From the NCBI GenBank assembly GCA_002763345.1, contig PEXZ01000064.1:1-11842 (forward strand): a stretch of DNA of 11,842 nt, given 5' to 3'. A program made the translations under genes and the position numbers. This DNA comes from Candidatus Micrarchaeota archaeon CG08_land_8_20_14_0_20_59_11 (GTDB lineage: Archaea; Micrarchaeota; Micrarchaeia; Norongarragalinales; Norongarragalinaceae). A model generated the notes under the pieces. It searched no databases, was not told where the DNA came from, and was given only the letters and a program-made list of their open reading frames with translations. Below are positions 10,940 through 11,842 of the stretch, one piece after another (positions within the stretch are counted from its first letter, which is position 1; every line of letters starts with the position of its first letter).

Positions 10940-11641
10940 ATGCAGATTTTGAAAAAAACTGGAAACTATTTGGACCAGCGCGCTAAACTATACGGGAACA
11001 TCTCGACCGTCCTTATTTTAGTTGGAATCGCCGGTATTTTTTTATCCTACACCTCCAACCTCGGTTTGTTGCTTCCTTTTGTAATTATTTTAGCGACTGG
11101 GGGGTTCTTTTTTAGACAGTATTCGAACTATAGCGGCGGCCTAGAAGCTGAAAATTCGGTTACAAAATCTCTATCCAGTTTGGATGACCGCTACTGCTTA
11201 CTTAACGATGTTAAACTACGTGGAGATAGGGGCAATATTGATCACATAGTCCTGGGGCCAAATGGCGTGTTTGTAATCGAAACCAAAAATTATAGCGGAA
11301 AAATAATATGCAATGGGGACGAGTGGATTAGACAGTATGAGGGCGGTTACGATTACGATATTGGTAGCCCAAGCAAACAAGTAAAAAGAAATGCGGTAAA
11401 AATCAAACACATTATTGAATCTTCAAAGATTTTCAAAAAACCACTAAATATCTGGGTGGAAGGAATTGTTGTTTTTACTAAGCCAGACGTAAATTTGCAA
11501 ATAAAGAACGCTACCGTTTCCATTCTTAAAATTGATGGAATATACGACTATATAAAAAACAAAAATTCAAGAATGATATTTTCTTCCGGGGAATTAGATT
11601 CTATCGGAAAGACAATCCTAAGACAAAGTGAGGAGGGTTAA
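10940..11641 (+). CDS. Membrane-anchored NERD (nuclease-related domain) protein
   Basis: This 233-residue protein has two N-terminal membrane segments (about 21-38 and 42-58) followed by a NERD domain. GLEAENSVTKSLSSL (67-81) with E69/E71, NDVKLRGDRGNIDHIVLGPN (89-108) with D101, and VFVIETKNYSGKI (110-122) with E114-x-K116 reproduce the restriction-endonuclease-like active-site pattern of NERD proteins. Q147 in SPSKQVKRN is a further conserved-type position. The predicted role is DNA cleavage or binding, possibly in defence or DNA processing; substrate and function are not established for this family. Base composition is strikingly A/T-rich (only 12 G/C in 11521-11580), with many AAA, ATA and TTA codons, unlike all neighbours, which suggests recent transfer. 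The ATG at 10940 follows a TATA-like element at 10912-10919. Confidence 0.85.
   Translation: MQILKKTGNYLDQRAKLYGNISTVLILVGIAGIFLSYTSNLGLLLPFVIILATGGFFFRQYSNYSGGLEAENSVTKSLSSLDDRYCLLNDVKLRGDRGNIDHIVLGPNGVFVIETKNYSGKIICNGDEWIRQYEGGYDYDIGSPSKQVKRNAVKIKHIIESSKIFKKPLNIWVEGIVVFTKPDVNLQIKNATVSILKIDGIYDYIKNKNSRMIFSSGELDSIGKTILRQSEEG
11632..11638 (+). promoter_or_regulatory. bud32: Ribosome binding site for bud32
   Basis: GGAGGGT lies 10 bases before ATG 11649, at the 3' end of the NERD gene. Its presence argues that bud32 is translated from an mRNA with a leader, perhaps co-transcribed with the NERD gene. No clear TATA element is seen at leaderless spacing. Confidence 0.5.
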
Positions 11642-11648
11642 AACGCTT

Positions 11649-11842
11649 ATGCGCAAGATAGGCGACGGAGCCGAAGCAGTCATATACCGCGAAGGCTCCC
11701 GCGTCCTCAAAAAACGCCCTAAGAAAGGGTACAGGCATCCCCTTCTGGACGAGCAACTGCGCCGTTCACGCACGAAGCGGGAAGCCAAAGTCACAGCCAA
11801 GGCGAAAGCGCTGGGCGTCAACGTGCCGGAAGTAATGCAGAC
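11649..11842 (+). CDS. bud32: Bud32, KEOPS-associated atypical kinase/ATPase (5' partial)
   Basis: Only the first 64 residues are in the window; the gene continues past the right edge. The N-terminus IGDGAEAVIYREG (4-16) is the glycine-loop region of the Bud32/piD261 family. It is followed by the paired lysines RVLKKRPKKGYRHPLLD (18-34), the family signature K-x-R-x-x-K-x-Y-R-x-x-x-L-D, then LRRSRTKREAKVTAKAKALG and VNVPEVMQ. Bud32 hydrolyses ATP and activates Kae1 in tRNA t6A synthesis. It is a stand-alone gene here, not fused to kae1, which lies about 1.5 kb to the left on the opposite strand. G+C-rich codon use returns at this gene, in contrast with the A/T-rich NERD gene 7 bases upstream. 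Confidence 0.93.
   Translation, partial: MRKIGDGAEAVIYREGSRVLKKRPKKGYRHPLLDEQLRRSRTKREAKVTAKAKALGVNVPEVMQ

Overview
The window is archaeal. It carries archaeal translation factors (aIF2 beta, aIF1A), an ArgRS, the KEOPS subunits Kae1 and (partial) Bud32, a presenilin-type membrane protease and a VapBC pair. Most first-of-transcript genes have an A/T-rich TATA element about 25-30 bases before the start codon, while internal operon genes more often show GGAGG/GGTGA-type ribosome sites. Base composition is G+C-rich except for one gene near the right end. The very tight packing and small proteins would suit a small-genome lineage such as a DPANN-type archaeon (Micrarchaeota or Diapherotrites-like), but that placement is a guess. 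No stretch over 300 bases lacks a gene.

Left part (1-5412). A partial membrane protein runs off the left edge on the minus strand. It shares one TATA-like element with a divergent plus-strand operon of six tightly packed genes: SDR epimerase, hexapeptide acyltransferase, second SDR epimerase, DegT-type aminotransferase, WbpD/WlbB-type N-acetyltransferase, second DegT-type aminotransferase. Gaps are 4, 12 and 1 bases, then two 4-base ATGA overlaps. Together these would make an amino- or acetamido-sugar nucleotide for a surface glycan or glycoprotein. No glycosyltransferase or UDP-sugar dehydrogenase is present, so the pathway needs partners elsewhere.

Middle (5413-8702). argS ends directly against the operon, stop codon to stop codon. 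Its 5' end is head to head with a presenilin-like intramembrane aspartyl protease, and the two promoters interlock in a 39-base gap. The aIF2 beta-aIF1A operon follows.

Right part (8703-11842). A DedA/VTT-type membrane protein and kae1 lie on the minus strand. Next come a vapBC toxin-antitoxin pair (minus strand) and an A/T-rich membrane-anchored NERD-domain protein (plus strand). The 5' part of bud32 runs off the right edge. Kae1 and Bud32 act in one complex and are fused or neighbouring in many archaea; here they point away from each other with the vapBC-NERD island between them.

Most worth a second look: (1) two perfect hairpins that each begin at nucleotide +17 of a coding sequence, in the first acyltransferase and in argS; (2) the vapBC-NERD island between the KEOPS genes, with inverted repeats around its promoters; (3) the interlocked argS/protease promoters.
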